Under the pieces are notes generated by a model that made no database searches, was not told the DNA's origin, and was given only the letters and a program-made list of their open reading frames with translations. 64,000 bases of DNA. It comes from Orobanche coerulescens (lineage: Eukaryota; Streptophyta; Magnoliopsida; Lamiales; Orobanchaceae). The translations under genes were made by a program, and so were the position numbers. The stretch is taken from NCBI GenBank assembly GCA_033398695.1, contig CM065803.1:100676001-100740000 (forward strand). The letters run 5' to 3'. This document shows, piece after piece, positions 22,331-33,895 of the stretch (within the stretch, counting starts at the first letter, position 1; every line of letters begins with the position of its first letter).

Positions 22331-22678
22331 AGGTGATAACTTTCACACCATTATTTGCTAACGTGTAGCTCTTTTCACCAACACATTTTATATCTTTTTT
22401 TTAGGTGATAGCTTTCACACCGTTATTTGCTAACGTGTAGCTCTTTTCACCAACACATTATCCATCTCTTTTTTTAGGTAATAGCTTTCACACCGTTATT
22501 TGCTTACGTGTAGCTCTTTTTACCAACACATTCTCCATCTCTTTTTTTAGATAATAGCTTTCACACCGTTATTTGCTAACGTGTAGCTCTTTTTACCAAC
22601 ACATTCTCCATCTTTTTTTTTTAGGTAATAGCTTTCACACAGTTATTTGCTAACGTGTAGGTCTTTTTACCAACACAT
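22331..22678 (-). repeat. Five ~73-bp tandem repeats in element D
   Basis: Units start at 22331, 22403, 22476, 22549 and 22623. Each has aggtaatagctttcacaccg, a ttatttgctaacgtgtagctc segment, and a pyrimidine run. Element J interrupts the array, since the matching ctttttaggtgata resumes at 38834 on its far side. 3'-region tandem repeats are known in Tat/Ogre elements and can seed satellites. Confidence 0.88.
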
Positions 22679-23428
22679 CTTATCTATATAGCGGGCTTGG
22701 GAAAGGCCTATTGTTCTCTTCGCTCTATCCCGGTAGAGCCGAATACCAAGAATATAGGTTGCTTCTCCCAAGTCTTTCATGGAGAAATTTCTCGAAAGCC
22801 AAGCTTTCACAGAACTGAGCATTCCCACATCATTTCCTATTAGTAGAATGTCATCTACATATAGTACTAAGAATGCGATCTTGCTCCCACTAACCTTCTT
22901 GTATACACAAGGTTCCTCTTCATTTTGTACGAAGTCAAACTCTTTGACCGCCTCGTCAAAACGAAGGTTCCAACTACGCGACGCTTGCTTCAGTCCATAA
23001 ATGGAACGCTGAAGCTTGCACACTTTCTGAATATCGACTTCGGACACAAAGCCTTTAGGCTGCTCCATATAGATTTCCTCCTCGAGGAATCCATTAAGGA
23101 AAGCCGTCTTTACGTCCATTTGCCATATCTCATAATCGTGGTAGGCAGCTATAGCAAGCATCATGCGAATAGACTTGATCATGGCTACGGGCGAGAAGGT
23201 ATCGTGGTAATCGATCCCTTCCTTCTGGGTATAACCCTTTGCCACAAGCCTGGCCTTATAGGCGCCAACCTTGCCATCACCATCAGTCTTTCTCTTGTAG
23301 ATCCACTTGTTCCCAATAGGCACTATGCCCTTGGGGCAGTCTACTAGAGTCCAGACCTGATTGACATGCATCGAGTCTATCTCAGCTTCCATAGCTTCAC
23401 GCCATTTCGCGGAGTCTACATCCACCAT
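22667..23428 (-). pseudogene. Element J reverse transcriptase fragment
   Basis: 253 codons of copia RT: WREAMEAEIDSM, GNKWIYKRK, KARLVAKGYTQ, FSPVAMIKSIRMMLAIAA, and the catalytic YVDDILLIGND (about residues 194-204). It ends in GLSQARYIDK, after which the last few codons come from the flanking D repeat. RNase H is absent, so the gene is truncated. RT would copy element RNA; this copy cannot complete the job. Confidence 0.92.
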
Positions 23429-23517
23429 CGCTTGGTCATAGGTCGTCGGGTCGGTCTATTGGCTATCACTTGGAACCTCAAGGAGACCCAGCTCCACCAA
23501 GTGAACAAGCCAATACC

Positions 23518-24009
23518 TCACACGTAAATGAGAAACCCCACAAGACCTACGAGGTGGTTGTACTTGTGTTTGAAAGGTTCGATTCCAGTTTCTTGAACAG
23601 GTGTCTCCCGAGGAGTTTCATTATATTCTTCTAAAGAAATACTTCTACCTGCTCCGCCTTCCTGAATGAACTCATCTTCCAGGAAGTGTGCTTGTAAAGC
23701 AACAATGATCCTTCGATCTTCGGGCATGTAGAATAGATATCCCATCGTCCCAGACGGGAATCCAATGAAACGTCCCTTCGCAGACCTAGCTTCCAACTTT
23801 TCCACCTTAGTCTTCTTGACATAGGCGGGACATCCCCAAATCCTAATATGATTAAGACTTGGTTTCCTTCCCTCCCACATCTCATGTGGAGTTTTAGGAA
23901 CGGATTTGGAAGGACATCTGTTCAAGATATATGTGGCAGTCAGGAGTGTATACCCCCACAGGTAAATCGGCAAGTCAGTATAGCCCAGCATGGAACGGAC
24001 CATGTTCAA
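23518..24009 (-). pseudogene. Element J integrase C-terminal part
   Basis: Encodes the copia segment YLWGYTLLTATYILNRCPSK and TPHEMWEGRKPSLNHIRIWG, then the linker towards RT, ending in an early stop at 23518. A frame break near 24010-24030 separates it from the integrase core upstream, and another break separates it from RT. Confidence 0.88.
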
Positions 24010-24027
24010 CAGGGTCCGGTTCCTTCT

Positions 24028-24465
24028 TTATGACACACCATTTAACTGAGGAGTACCTGGAGGTGTTAGTTGTGAAACTATTCCATGTTCCTTAAGGAAC
24101 TCGTCAAACTCCGTACTCATATACTCGCCACCTCGGTCTGACCGAAGTGCTTTGATATGATTACCAGTTTGTTTCTCAACTAGGGCCTTGAATTCCTGGA
24201 ATTTCTCAAAGGCCTCGGATTTATGTTTCATTAAGTATACATAACCATACCTAGTATGATCATCTATAAACGTAATGAAATATTGATATCCGTTACGTGC
24301 TGCTTCCAAAGCACCACAAACGTCAGTATGGATTAATCCCAGTTTATCAGCGGCTCTTTCAAAAGTCCCTGTGAAGGGGGACTTAGTCATTTTGCCTTTA
24401 AGGCAAGATTCACAAGTAGGAAAGGGATCCGATCCCAATGGACCCATAAGTCCATCTTTTTCCAT
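24028..24465 (-). pseudogene. Element J integrase core
   Basis: CESCLKGKMTKSPF ends the zinc region. The core follows with Asp in HTDVCG, FITFIDDHTRYG and the second Asp in LRSDRGGEY. It then reads THGxVxQ-like sequence up to PQLNGVS, where the catalytic Glu (usually NGVxE) is lost by a frame break. The cut falls at the catalytic residue. Confidence 0.88.
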
Positions 24466-24623
24466 CTTGTAAACCTTGGTCTGACCAACATGACCAAGTT
24501 TAAGATGCCATTACAAAACTTGATTGGTTTCATCCCTACCACGTTTTCTAGTCATAGTATTCACAACTACTTTTTTGCTGAGATTTAGATGATACAATCC
24601 ATTCAACAATGTAGCAGTACCCA

Positions 24624-25757
24624 CTAGTTTATTTCTAAAATAAATTTTGCAGGAACCATCACCAATGAAAAATGAAAAGCCTTTTCGGTCCATGACCGGA
24701 ATGGATACAATGTTTTGTGCCCCTTGGGCAAAACAAGTACATCTTCTAAAGTCAAAACAAAGCCGGATTCTAAACCCAAAAGAAGTGATCCTATGTCGGT
24801 CGCCTCGACACTATGCCCGCTTCCGACTGTGATCATAACTTCTATAGCTCCAAGCTTCCTACTTTGTTCCAGATCCTGATTCACGGTACAAATATGAGAA
24901 CTAGCACCAGAATCCAGTATCCAGGAAGTAGAAAATACAGTAGCAGAACAATTTGTTTCCAAAACTAAAAGTTCTGTACCTGAAGTGCCATGAAGAATCG
25001 GACAGTCTCTAGCCCAGTGGCCCAGCTCACCGCACTTGAGACAAGCATCCTTCTTCTTCGTGTTCTTTGGAACCATCGGGGCCTTGCCCTTTCCCTTAAG
25101 GTCCTTAGCTTGTGGTCCAGTCCGCTTCTTGGTCTTTTTCTTCTTATTCTTAGACTTCCGAAGTCCAGAAGAAATCACAAGAGCAGACTCCTTCATCCGC
25201 GGAGTCTTCATCTGAGACTGAGCGGTCACAAGTTTGTTCATTAGCCCAGCTAAATTACATGCAATCTCATTGCAGTTGAAGTTCATAACAAACTGTGAGA
25301 AGGAATCAGGGAGAGACTGTAGGATAAGGTCCGTTTGGAGAGAAGTATCCATTTTAAAATCAAGAGCCTCCAATCTCTCGATCATGGATATCATTTTGAG
25401 GACGTGTTCCCCAACTTTCTCACCTTCCTTCATCCTTGCACCGAACAGTTGCTTAGATATCTCATATCTAGCAGTTCTGCTGTGCTCACCATAAAGTTCG
25501 GTTAAGTGAGATAGAATCTGCCTAGCAGAAGTCATTTTCTCATGAGCTCTCTGAAGCTCATTAGACATAGAAGCCATCATGTATGCACGGACTTTTATGT
25601 CATCCTTAACCCACTTTTCGTGGTTTTCAATCTCTTCCTGATTGGCTAGGGTCCGCACAGGAGGCGCCGGAATGTCCGTCTCCAAGACGTATCCCAGTGC
25701 CTCTATACTGAGGAAAATCATCGGATTGCGGAGCCAATCCACAAAGTTAGGTCCCAT
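24624..25757 (-). CDS. Element J Gag and protease
   Basis: 377 codons. The capsid starts MGPNFVDWLRNPMIFL with UBN2-type helices to about residue 190, then a Lys-rich linker, a CCHC knuckle CLKCGELGHWARDC (about residues 238-251), and the protease motif WILDSGASSHIC (about 281-292). It shifts frame after LPKGHKTLYP, so the join to integrase is broken. Gag assembles particles and protease processes Gag-Pol. Confidence 0.9.
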   Translation of the reverse strand: MGPNFVDWLRNPMIFLSIEALGYVLETDIPAPPVRTLANQEEIENHEKWVKDDIKVRAYMMASMSNELQRAHEKMTSARQILSHLTELYGEHSRTARYEISKQLFGARMKEGEKVGEHVLKMISMIERLEALDFKMDTSLQTDLILQSLPDSFSQFVMNFNCNEIACNLAGLMNKLVTAQSQMKTPRMKESALVISSGLRKSKNKKKKTKKRTGPQAKDLKGKGKAPMVPKNTKKKDACLKCGELGHWARDCPILHGTSGTELLVLETNCSATVFSTSWILDSGASSHICTVNQDLEQSRKLGAIEVMITVGSGHSVEATDIGSLLLGLESGFVLTLEDVLVLPKGHKTLYPFRSWTEKAFHFSLVMVPAKFILEIN

Positions 25758-26799
25758 TAAGGTGCTTTTCGAGTAGAATTGCGAGTGGATTCATTGTCAT
25801 ATTGAGATTTGTGTGCATTAAGTATAACAGATTAATTAGTGACTTGTTATATTATGATCTGAGTATAGAATTAAGGTCTTTTCTATTCTTGTTACCCAGC
25901 TCCCACTATTTTTATCGGAACAACACACTCCCATATGAAATCCGGAAGTATCGTCGCTCTACTTCATAGTGGTGATCGAGTTCTTTATAAATCTTAATAG
26001 AGGGCAACCGAACAGGTTTCTAGTCTATTAATTTTCATAAAGTGGTGTCCAACACCAACCCATCTAATGGATGATTCGATCTTCTTTTTCCCCTTGTTCA
26101 CTCCCCTCAACCTATACGGTTTCTATGGTTCGTGAACAAGTTAAGTTTATACCATCGACGCAAATCAGTTTCACAATTGAATCTTATCCGGCAACCTATC
26201 AGGTTTCTAAGGATAAAATTTGCTCCAACCGAAGGCATCCAATGCGCTCTCGGTAATTTATCCGTCCTCCCCGAACGACTACCCCGATAACTCGGAAGCA
26301 TAGCACATCCGGTTTGGATTTCAATTTCCCGAAAATTCGATGGAGGGAAGGAAAACCTTGAAACCTTATAAACGCGTCTATGTTGCCGTCTTGGGAGGTC
26401 CTATATAATACCTTTCGGCGGGTCTATCGGTTGGTGAGGCCATCCCTGTCACTTTGTCGTGGGAGAATTATCGCGATTAATGTTACACTTTGCACATTAA
26501 TTCATTTAAGCGCGTTTGTGGCATTCATACAATATGAAACAACCATTCACAACCTAGTTGCTACCAACATGTGGTTCATGGACCGTTACTAGAAAACAAA
26601 AACTCCGTAATCTAATTACAAGTCTTCTTCTTGAATCTTCGTCTTCTCGAAATGGATCTTCCTCCGGTCTTCGTCATTACATATAAATTTTACATTGAAA
26701 ATTGCATCCTAGATACAAATTTTTCCAGTAAAATAAATAGGCTCAAAACGGCCTTTACAACCCAATCGAATAAAACGAACGATTCAAAAACTAAGTCCA
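25758..26799 (-). other. Element J leader, gag-proximal part
   Basis: About 1 kb between the gag start and the B insertion, no coding signal seen. It continues at 36137 on the far side of B (TSD cgaac). Long 5' leaders are common in plant copia elements. Confidence 0.7.
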
Positions 26800-26804
26800 C
26801 GAAC

Positions 26805-29014
26805 TGTAATGCCCGGATAAATGGTGTATTTACCTTGTATTCGACCTTGTATTATTTCGACTTCATGATGTTATAAATCATAGACTGGTTTCCCGTATTT
26901 CGTATCCTTACGTTTAGGGTATCTATGATTCGCATGCATGTTTACGCGCGTGTTAACGTCGTTATCGACGGCCATAACGTGCGCTAAGATCGCAGATACG
27001 ACGTTATCTTAAGTGGTTAACGACGTAAGCTAAGTCAACTTGGGATCGGATAAGGGTCGGCGTGTGGGGGCCGAGGAAGGGGCCGGGAAGATCCGTGTGA
27101 TTTCGAATGAACACGGACATAGGTGTTACGACGCTATGGTTCATGTTTAACGACGCTAAGGACATGGATATTACGTCGTAAAACCCTTTTCGATTACGAC
27201 GTAAGGAAATGGCGAAATCAGGCCGGTGAGTTCGGTCGATGACTACGACGCTATAGTTAGGGTATAACGTACGTTAAGCTTATTACGTACGTAAGGTTTA
27301 TTGCATAACGTACGTAATGTCCAGAATTCTATTTATAGACTTCGACCCTATTTCATTTCTCACCTTTCTTTTGGCCGATTTTTCGTGTTCTGGAGATCTT
27401 TCATCACCTCTTATCCTCCCTATCATCTTTTGGGACGATTCTTGGGAAGCATAGGCCTTGTAGATTGGTGTTCAAACTTCCGGTGGTTGAGTTTGTTCAA
27501 GTTCTTCCTTGTTCATCTATTTGTTGAGGTATGTGATCTTTCACCAACTAATTTTAGCATGATCTTAGTAATGCTTTGGACCTGTTTTGAGTAGGCCAAA
27601 CCAGTTTTCTTTTGAGGAGCCTTTCATCTTGGTTTAGAAGATTGAATTCAATTATTTTCGATTCCTCTTGATTGTAGTAATCGTTGAACAACCTCTATTG
27701 ATTAGACTATTGATTAGTGTATCTTGAGATTTATAAACCCATCATATCTAGTTTTCGAAGATTATCTTAGTCTAGGAGAATGTTTTGATCGAACATTTTC
27801 GGTGAAGGATTAATGGATTGAACTTAAGGATTAATTCGTAGAAGGAGATTTGGAACTAGTCTTTATGATAATTCATCAAGTTCGGATATCTTGTTATTAT
27901 AAAACATGATTAGAATCCTCCTAGGTTGTATTCCATGTTTTGTTGCAACAATAAACCGAAGGAATTGTGTTAGACAGAATAGTCCATCGCCATAATAGAT
28001 GCACCATGCCTCCTTATGATTCATTTGATGATTTCAACGATTATCCGGAACTATGGGTCATACCGACGATATTCTTTGAAGAAGGTATGCATTTAGGTGA
28101 GCCGACCGAGTGAGAATTCTCCGAACGAATTGAAGACTGTTGATAGTAGAAATTCTTGTCGCCATTGTTGAGGCAAGTATCGTATTTGAAAGTTTGTGAG
28201 AAATTGTTGAATTTGATCATGCATATGGTTTATTCGTATTGTTGATATGAGATTATCATTACAATTGCTATCGAGTTAACATACGTTCACATTGATGAAT
28301 ATGTCGATTTTCTTGCATATGTATATGCATAGTTGTGTTTATGTGTAAGTTGTGATGATCCGATGGGATCAAGCGATCTATGCTGAGGGCGCTGGATCGG
28401 ATGTCCACCTCGTGTTGATCCGACGGGATCATCTTGGGATCTAGGCTGAGGGCGCTGGATCATTGGACGGGTTTTTTCACCTCGTGTTGGTCCGACGGGA
28501 TCATCTTGGGATCTATGCTGAGGGCGCTGGATCGTTGGAATACCCATGTTGTGTTGATTGAATCTCGTGGATTCGTATTGGTGGATTCCGGTAGTGGAAG
28601 TCCATATTGTGTATGATTTTATGCATAGTTGTTGCATATTGGTGTGTTCCGATACTTGTACTAGCATTGTTTTGCTAACCCCCTCGGGGGTGGACATTTG
28701 TTTTGATGTTCAGGTAGCCGAGGAGCGGGGAAGCAGCCACAGTACCATCATGACGATGAAGTTGCTCAGTGATGTTAGTCGTTTGTCGTCTTTGTGATTT
28801 GTCTTCTTGGTCTTTTTTTTTTCTAGTACTCGAGTACGCGTGTCTTTTTAAGATCATTTCGATATGGTTGTAATATAACTGTTGGAATCAATTTGCTATT
28901 TGGATTTCGGTGATATTATTGGTTTATATTTACATTTCTTTTAATCAGCCTTGTAAATCCTTACTTAAAGGATTTACGGCGCTGTAATTATTCCGATTAT
29001 TTCGGGGTGTTACA
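26805..29014 (+). repeat. 5' LTR of element B
   Basis: TGTAATGCCCGG...GGGGTGTTACA, 2,210 bp. It has a TATA (TATTTATA) at 27330-27337 and, at about 28350-28540, three copies of a repeat with GATCCGACGGGATCA and CTGAGGGCGCTGGATC. Confidence 0.95.
26954..27317 (+). promoter_or_regulatory. Altered palindrome array in 5' LTR of B
   Basis: Only the last three CGTACG words (starting 27265, 27283, 27306) are intact. Of the nine upstream positions, eight have CGTACG shortened to CGACG or CGTCG relative to the 3' LTR; the ninth is the variant word TAACGTGCGCTA. Confidence 0.88.
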
Positions 29015-29019
29015 GAATA

Positions 29020-29031
29020 TGGTATCGGAGC
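29020..29031 (+). other. PBS of element B (tRNA-iMet type)
   Basis: TGGTATCGGAGC, five bases after the LTR end. Confidence 0.93.
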
Positions 29032-29258
29032 TAAGATTCATGGATATCTTGGCAGTCGGGTTAGTTGGGTCTGTTTACGTTATTTGATTTTTGGTCGTTT
29101 GTAACATCACTGCTGAGCCAGCATCGTCATGTGGACCGTGGTTGTGAGTTTCCTAATCTCGAATACTACCGTTTTATTTAATTCATGTCTTGTAATCATT
29201 GACGGATGTATCCTTAGAAAGTTTGCCCTGGATATTGAGTATTTGTGTTTACAGTATG

Positions 29259-30459
29259 TTGAGAGGAGGTCGTGGACGCGGACGCGGTCGTGGACGCGGA
29301 CGTGGAAATGCGAGGCAAGAAGAGTCGGTATCTACCCCAGAGATAACCGCTAGTCGAACGGATTCCCATTCCGGGGGACAGCAGGGATCGGCAAATAATG
29401 ATGCAGACCCTAACATGCCAGGAGTGCTTCAGCAGGTGGTTGCTCAAATAAACCAGTTTGCTTAAGTTGTTGATCGCATGCAGACGGCGATGGGACAGCA
29501 GCATAACATGGATAATCGGGGAGATAAATGGCTTACTGAGGTGATCAAATTGCATCCTCCGAAATTTGACGGTTCTGTGGAGACGCTTTCTTGGGATCAC
29601 TGGCTGATAGAATTAGAGAAGATTTTTGCGGGGATTAACTGTCCCAACGATAGGAAGGTTCCGATCGCCAGATCTTCTCGACAGGGGAGGCTGACCGGTG
29701 GGAGGCCATTCGACCGGAGGAGCACAATGTTGACTGGACGGAATTCAAATTGATGATGGAAGCGCAGTATTGTCCTCGCCCAGTTAGAGAGGCCCGAGTC
29801 CGGGAGTTTTTCTCACCACAAAATTCAGAAGCATCTGTGACAGACGTGATTAAGACTTTTAATCACCAGTTGACTTATGTGCGTCACTTGGTCAGGACCG
29901 AGGCAGAGAGGATTTTTCATTTTGACATGCGGATGAAGCCGGAGATTCAACAATATATGTCCGGATTTGAATGCACCACCCTACGGCAGTATCAGGACAA
30001 GGCGCTGGCCTATGATATGAAAGAGGCGGCAGTCGAGAAGTCAACAGAAGCAAAGAAGCAGAAAGTGTCTGGTAACTTCTCGGAAAACAAGAATGGTGGG
30101 CCCCGCATGCGCCTTCATTTTATTCATCTAGGAAACCTCCACATCCTTCTCGAGGTGGCAAGAAGTTCCGGACAACATCAGTAGTTTCGGACGCATCAAA
30201 GAAATGCTATAATTGTGGTCGAGCAGGGCATGTTCGACGTGATTGCCCCGCATCTTCTGTGACTTGTTTCGATTGTGGGCAAGAAGGGCACCGTGCGGCT
30301 TTACGTGGAGGCTGCGAATAGATCTTATGGCACCCGCAATCTGGCGCCAAGACCGAAGGAGGTGAGTGTGAACCGCAGACACAGAGTTGGTTTCAGCAGC
30401 AGAATGTTGGGAAGAGAGAGACATCCAGTGCTGGGTCCGTTCCTCCGCGCCTATACGAG
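29259..30459 (+). pseudogene. Element B gag, broken
   Basis: Starts MLRGGRGRGRGRGRGRG, giving a Gly-Arg-rich head like Gag A. There is an in-frame stop at 29463, then the capsid segment IKLHPPKFDGSVETLSWDHWLIELEKIF. A frame break comes after RKVPIA, where relatives have the EAxxWW motif, and capsid resumes at about 29750 (EAQYCPRPVREARVREFF). Two knuckles follow: CYNCGRAGHVRRDC at about 30209-30250 and CFDCGQEGHRAA... at about 30268. At least one stop and two frameshifts make it non-functional as read. Confidence 0.9.
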
Positions 30460-31425
30460 ATGAGGAAATCTGACGATCAGAACACTGCTGTTGCATCAGG
30501 TACGATTCAGATCCTTTTGCAACCAGTTAGTGTCTTATTCGATTCAGGAGCTACACATTCTTTCATATCATTAAACTGTGTTAATCGTTTGAAAATCTCG
30601 TGCTTATTTGATTGTGAACCGTATGTTGTGGGTTTGCCGAGCGGAGAGAAAATTGTGGGAACCCTAGAAACTAGAGATTTTCCAGTGTCTATAGGAGGGA
30701 GAAACTGGCCATCAAATCTTATTGTAGTCGACATCCATGGTGACGATTTAATTCTTGGAGACGATTGGCTCAACCGTTATGGAGCTATTTTGAATTACCG
30801 AAAACGAGCCATCTCTATCATTGCCGATGACGGATCTGAACATTTATTCAAAGGATGGAGACCAGGAAGCTCGGGAAAATTGATCAAAGCTATGAAGGCA
30901 GTGAAATTACTGAAGCAGGGTTGTCACGGATTATGGTGCTATGCCATGAAGAAAGAAGAAGGAGTAGAGCTCTCATCTATTCCAGTTGTGAACGAATTCT
31001 CAGATGTATTCCCTGACGAACTACCTGGGTTACCTCCACAGAGAGAAGTAGAGTTTAACATCGAATTAGAGCCAGGAGCCACTCCTATTTCCAGAGCACC
31101 ATACCGTATGGCGCCAACCGAGATGTATGAACTAAAGAAGCAACTGGAGGAATTGTTACAGAAGGGTTACATTCAACCTAGCGTTTCTCCTTGGGGAGCA
31201 CCCGTTCTCTTTGTCCGGAAGAAAGATGGATCCCTCCGATTATGTATTGATTACAGGGAGCTAAACAAGGTGACGATCAAGAACAAGTATCCTATACCTC
31301 GGATCGATGACTTATTTGATCAACTACAGGGGGCTAGAGTATTCTCTAAGATTGACTTGCGATCCGGATATCATCAGCTGAGGATTAAGGAATCGGATAT
31401 ACCGAAATCTGCTTTCGATCTCTGA
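30460..31425 (+). pseudogene. Element B pol: protease and N-terminal RT
   Basis: Encodes protease with [13 protein letters not shown] (about residues 25-37) and ILGDDWL, then RT from [17 protein letters not shown] through [18 protein letters not shown] to [23 protein letters not shown]. It breaks at 31425 by a frameshift just before [16 protein letters not shown], which resumes in another frame and includes the [10 protein letters not shown] catalytic motif at about 31541-31570. Confidence 0.92.
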
Positions 31426-32063
31426 CGGGCATTATGAATTTGTAGTGATGCCATTCGGACTTACCAATGCTCCTGCGGTATTTATGCAGTTGATGAATCG
31501 GGTATTCTTAGAATACTTAGATAAGTTCGTGGTCGTTTTCATTGATGACATCTTGATCTATTCGAAAGACCCAGGAACATCTTGAACATTTGCGTATTGT
31601 TCCGAGCACCTTGAGAAATGAACAGTTGTATGCGAAACTTTCTAAATGTGAGTTATGGCTTAAGGAAGTGACTTTCCTTGGGCATGTGATATCATCTGAC
31701 GGAGTTCAAGTAGATCCGAAGAAAGTCGAGGCAATCTTGGAGTGGGAATCTCCAAATAATGTGAAAGAAGTGCGGAGTTTCTTAGGACTTGCGGGATATT
31801 ATCGCCGTTTCGTGGAGGGATTTTCCAAAATTGCTCGTCCGCTCACTCGGCTATTACGTAAAACTCATAAGTTCGAGTGGAATGAGAAATGCCAGGCTAG
31901 TTTTGATGATCTCAAGAGGAGACTGACAGCGCCTATACTAGCGTTACCGGATGGAACCGATGGATTCATGGTATACAACGATGCTTCAAACCAGGGTCCG
32001 GGATGTGTGTTGATGCAAAAGGGTAAGGTGATCGCCTATGCTTCTCGGCACCAAACCGTATGA
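31426..32063 (+). pseudogene. Element B pol: RT C-terminal part and RNase H start
   Basis: Contains the YxDD-equivalent FIDDIL, then [19 protein letters not shown] and [22 protein letters not shown]. RNase H begins with [27 protein letters not shown] frameshift near 32050 breaks the RNase H domain; it resumes downstream. Confidence 0.9.
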
Positions 32064-33860
32064 AGTTAATTACCCGACTCATGATCCGGAGCTAGCACTG
32101 TGGTCTTTGCTTTAAAAATTTGGCGACATTACTTGTACGGCACTCGTTGTCGATCTTTACCGATCACAAGAGCCTCAAATATATTTTCACTGAAGGAATT
32201 AAATATGAGGCAGAGAAGGTGGCTGGAATTGATCAAGGATTACGATTTGGAGATCCTTTATCATCCAGGCAAAGCAAACGTGGTAGCTGATGCACTGAGC
32301 CGAAAACCTGTTTCTATTCGAGTGTTGGAAGCACTTACATCCCAAACCAACTTGCAACGAGAGCTAATTCGTGAAGGAATTGAAGTGTGGTCGCAAGGAG
32401 TCCAGGGACAATTGTGCGTGATGGAACTAACTTCGTCGTTGGTTGAAGAAGTCAAATCTAAGCAGTTGGATGACTCTCTGATTCTTCGATTGCGTGACGA
32501 AGTAAAGAAAGGAAAAGCCCCAGGATTCGTGGTACAAGATGATGGAGTTCTGAGATTTCAGAATCGACTTTGCGTTCCCGATGCTGATAATTTGAGACGG
32601 ACAATTCTGAAGGAAGCTCATAGCGCGCCTTATTCTATTCACCCGGGGAGCAGTAAGATGTATAAGGATCTAAAACAAAACTTCTGGTGGGGGAATATGA
32701 AAAAGGACGTGGCAGAATATGTTTCAAAATGTTTGACTTGTCGTGAGTTAAGATTGAACATCGGCGACACTGGAATGTTAAAACCGCTTCCGATTCCTGA
32801 GTGGAAGTGGGAGGATATCTCGATGGACTTCATCACCAATATGCCTAGGACCAAGACGGGAATGAACATGATTTGGGTTATAGTTGATCGACTAACCAAA
32901 TCGGCTCATTTCCTAGGAATTAAAGACACATGGGGACCCGAGAGATTGGCGCGAGTATTTATTACGGAGATAGTCAGATTGCATGAGACGCCGAAGACCA
33001 TTATTTCGGATCGAGATGGCCGTTTCGTGTCGCATTTTTGGAAGGCAGTTCATAGGGCTCTGGGACCGAGCTGAACTTTAGCACGGCTTATCATCCTCAG
33101 ACGGACGGGCGATCTGAAAGGACTATTCAGACAGTAGAAGACATGCTTAGAGCTTGTGCCTTGGATTGGTCGATCGACCGGGAAGTTCACTTGCCGTTGA
33201 TTGAATTCACATATAACAATAGTTGGCATGCTTCTATTAAGATGGCACCGTCAAGCTTTGTACGGAAGGAGATGTCGATCACCCCTATCTTTGGGATGAT
33301 TCTTCGGACTTGATTGAACGGAACCGGAATTGATAGTCCAGACTCAAGAGAAGATAGCTTTGATTCGAGAAAGACTGTTGGCGCCTGAGTCGGCGAAGTC
33401 TTATGCAGATGTACGTCGTCGCCCTCTAGAGTTCGACATTGGGGACCACGTACTATTGAAGGTGTCTCCTACACGAGGGATTTTCCGTTTTGGGAGGAAG
33501 GGCAAACTAAGTCCGAGATATATCGGACCATTTGAAATCCTCGAGAGAGTTGGGGATTTAGCATACAGGTTGGCCTTACCACCATCGCTGAGTCACGTTC
33601 ACAGTGTGTTTCATGTATCCCAATTACGGAAGTATGTGCCAGATCCCAATCATGTTATTGATTTCGACGAGATTGAGATAGCTAATGACGGAACCTTCGA
33701 AGAGCGACCAATCAAGATACTAGAGAGACGAGTCAAGCAGTTGAGGAATAAACCGATCTCCCTGGTGAAAATTCAGTGGTCTCGACATGGAGTCGAAGAA
33801 GCCACTTGGGAGACAGAGGAGAGTATGAAGTCGAGATACCCGGAATTGTTTTCGTTTTAA
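32064..33860 (+). pseudogene. Element B pol: RNase H end, integrase, C-terminal tail
   Basis: RNase H ends with [30 protein letters not shown]. Integrase follows: zinc region [13 protein letters not shown] ... CLTC, first Asp in DFITNMP, second in SDRDGRF, a frame break at about 33074, then Glu in DGRSERTIQ. From 33330 to 33860 the frame is open through SPRYIGPFEIL to the C-terminal VKIQWSRHGVEEATWE, ending ESMKSRYPELFSF. That tail resembles the chromodomain-like end of Tekay-type elements. Confidence 0.9.
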
Positions 33861-33883
33861 GTTTCGGGCCGAAACTTCTTTTT

Positions 33884-33893
33884 AGAGGGGTAG
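33884..33893 (+). other. Polypurine tract of element B
   Basis: AGAGGGGTAG immediately before the 3' LTR, the plus-strand primer site. Confidence 0.8.
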
Positions 33894-33895
33894 TA

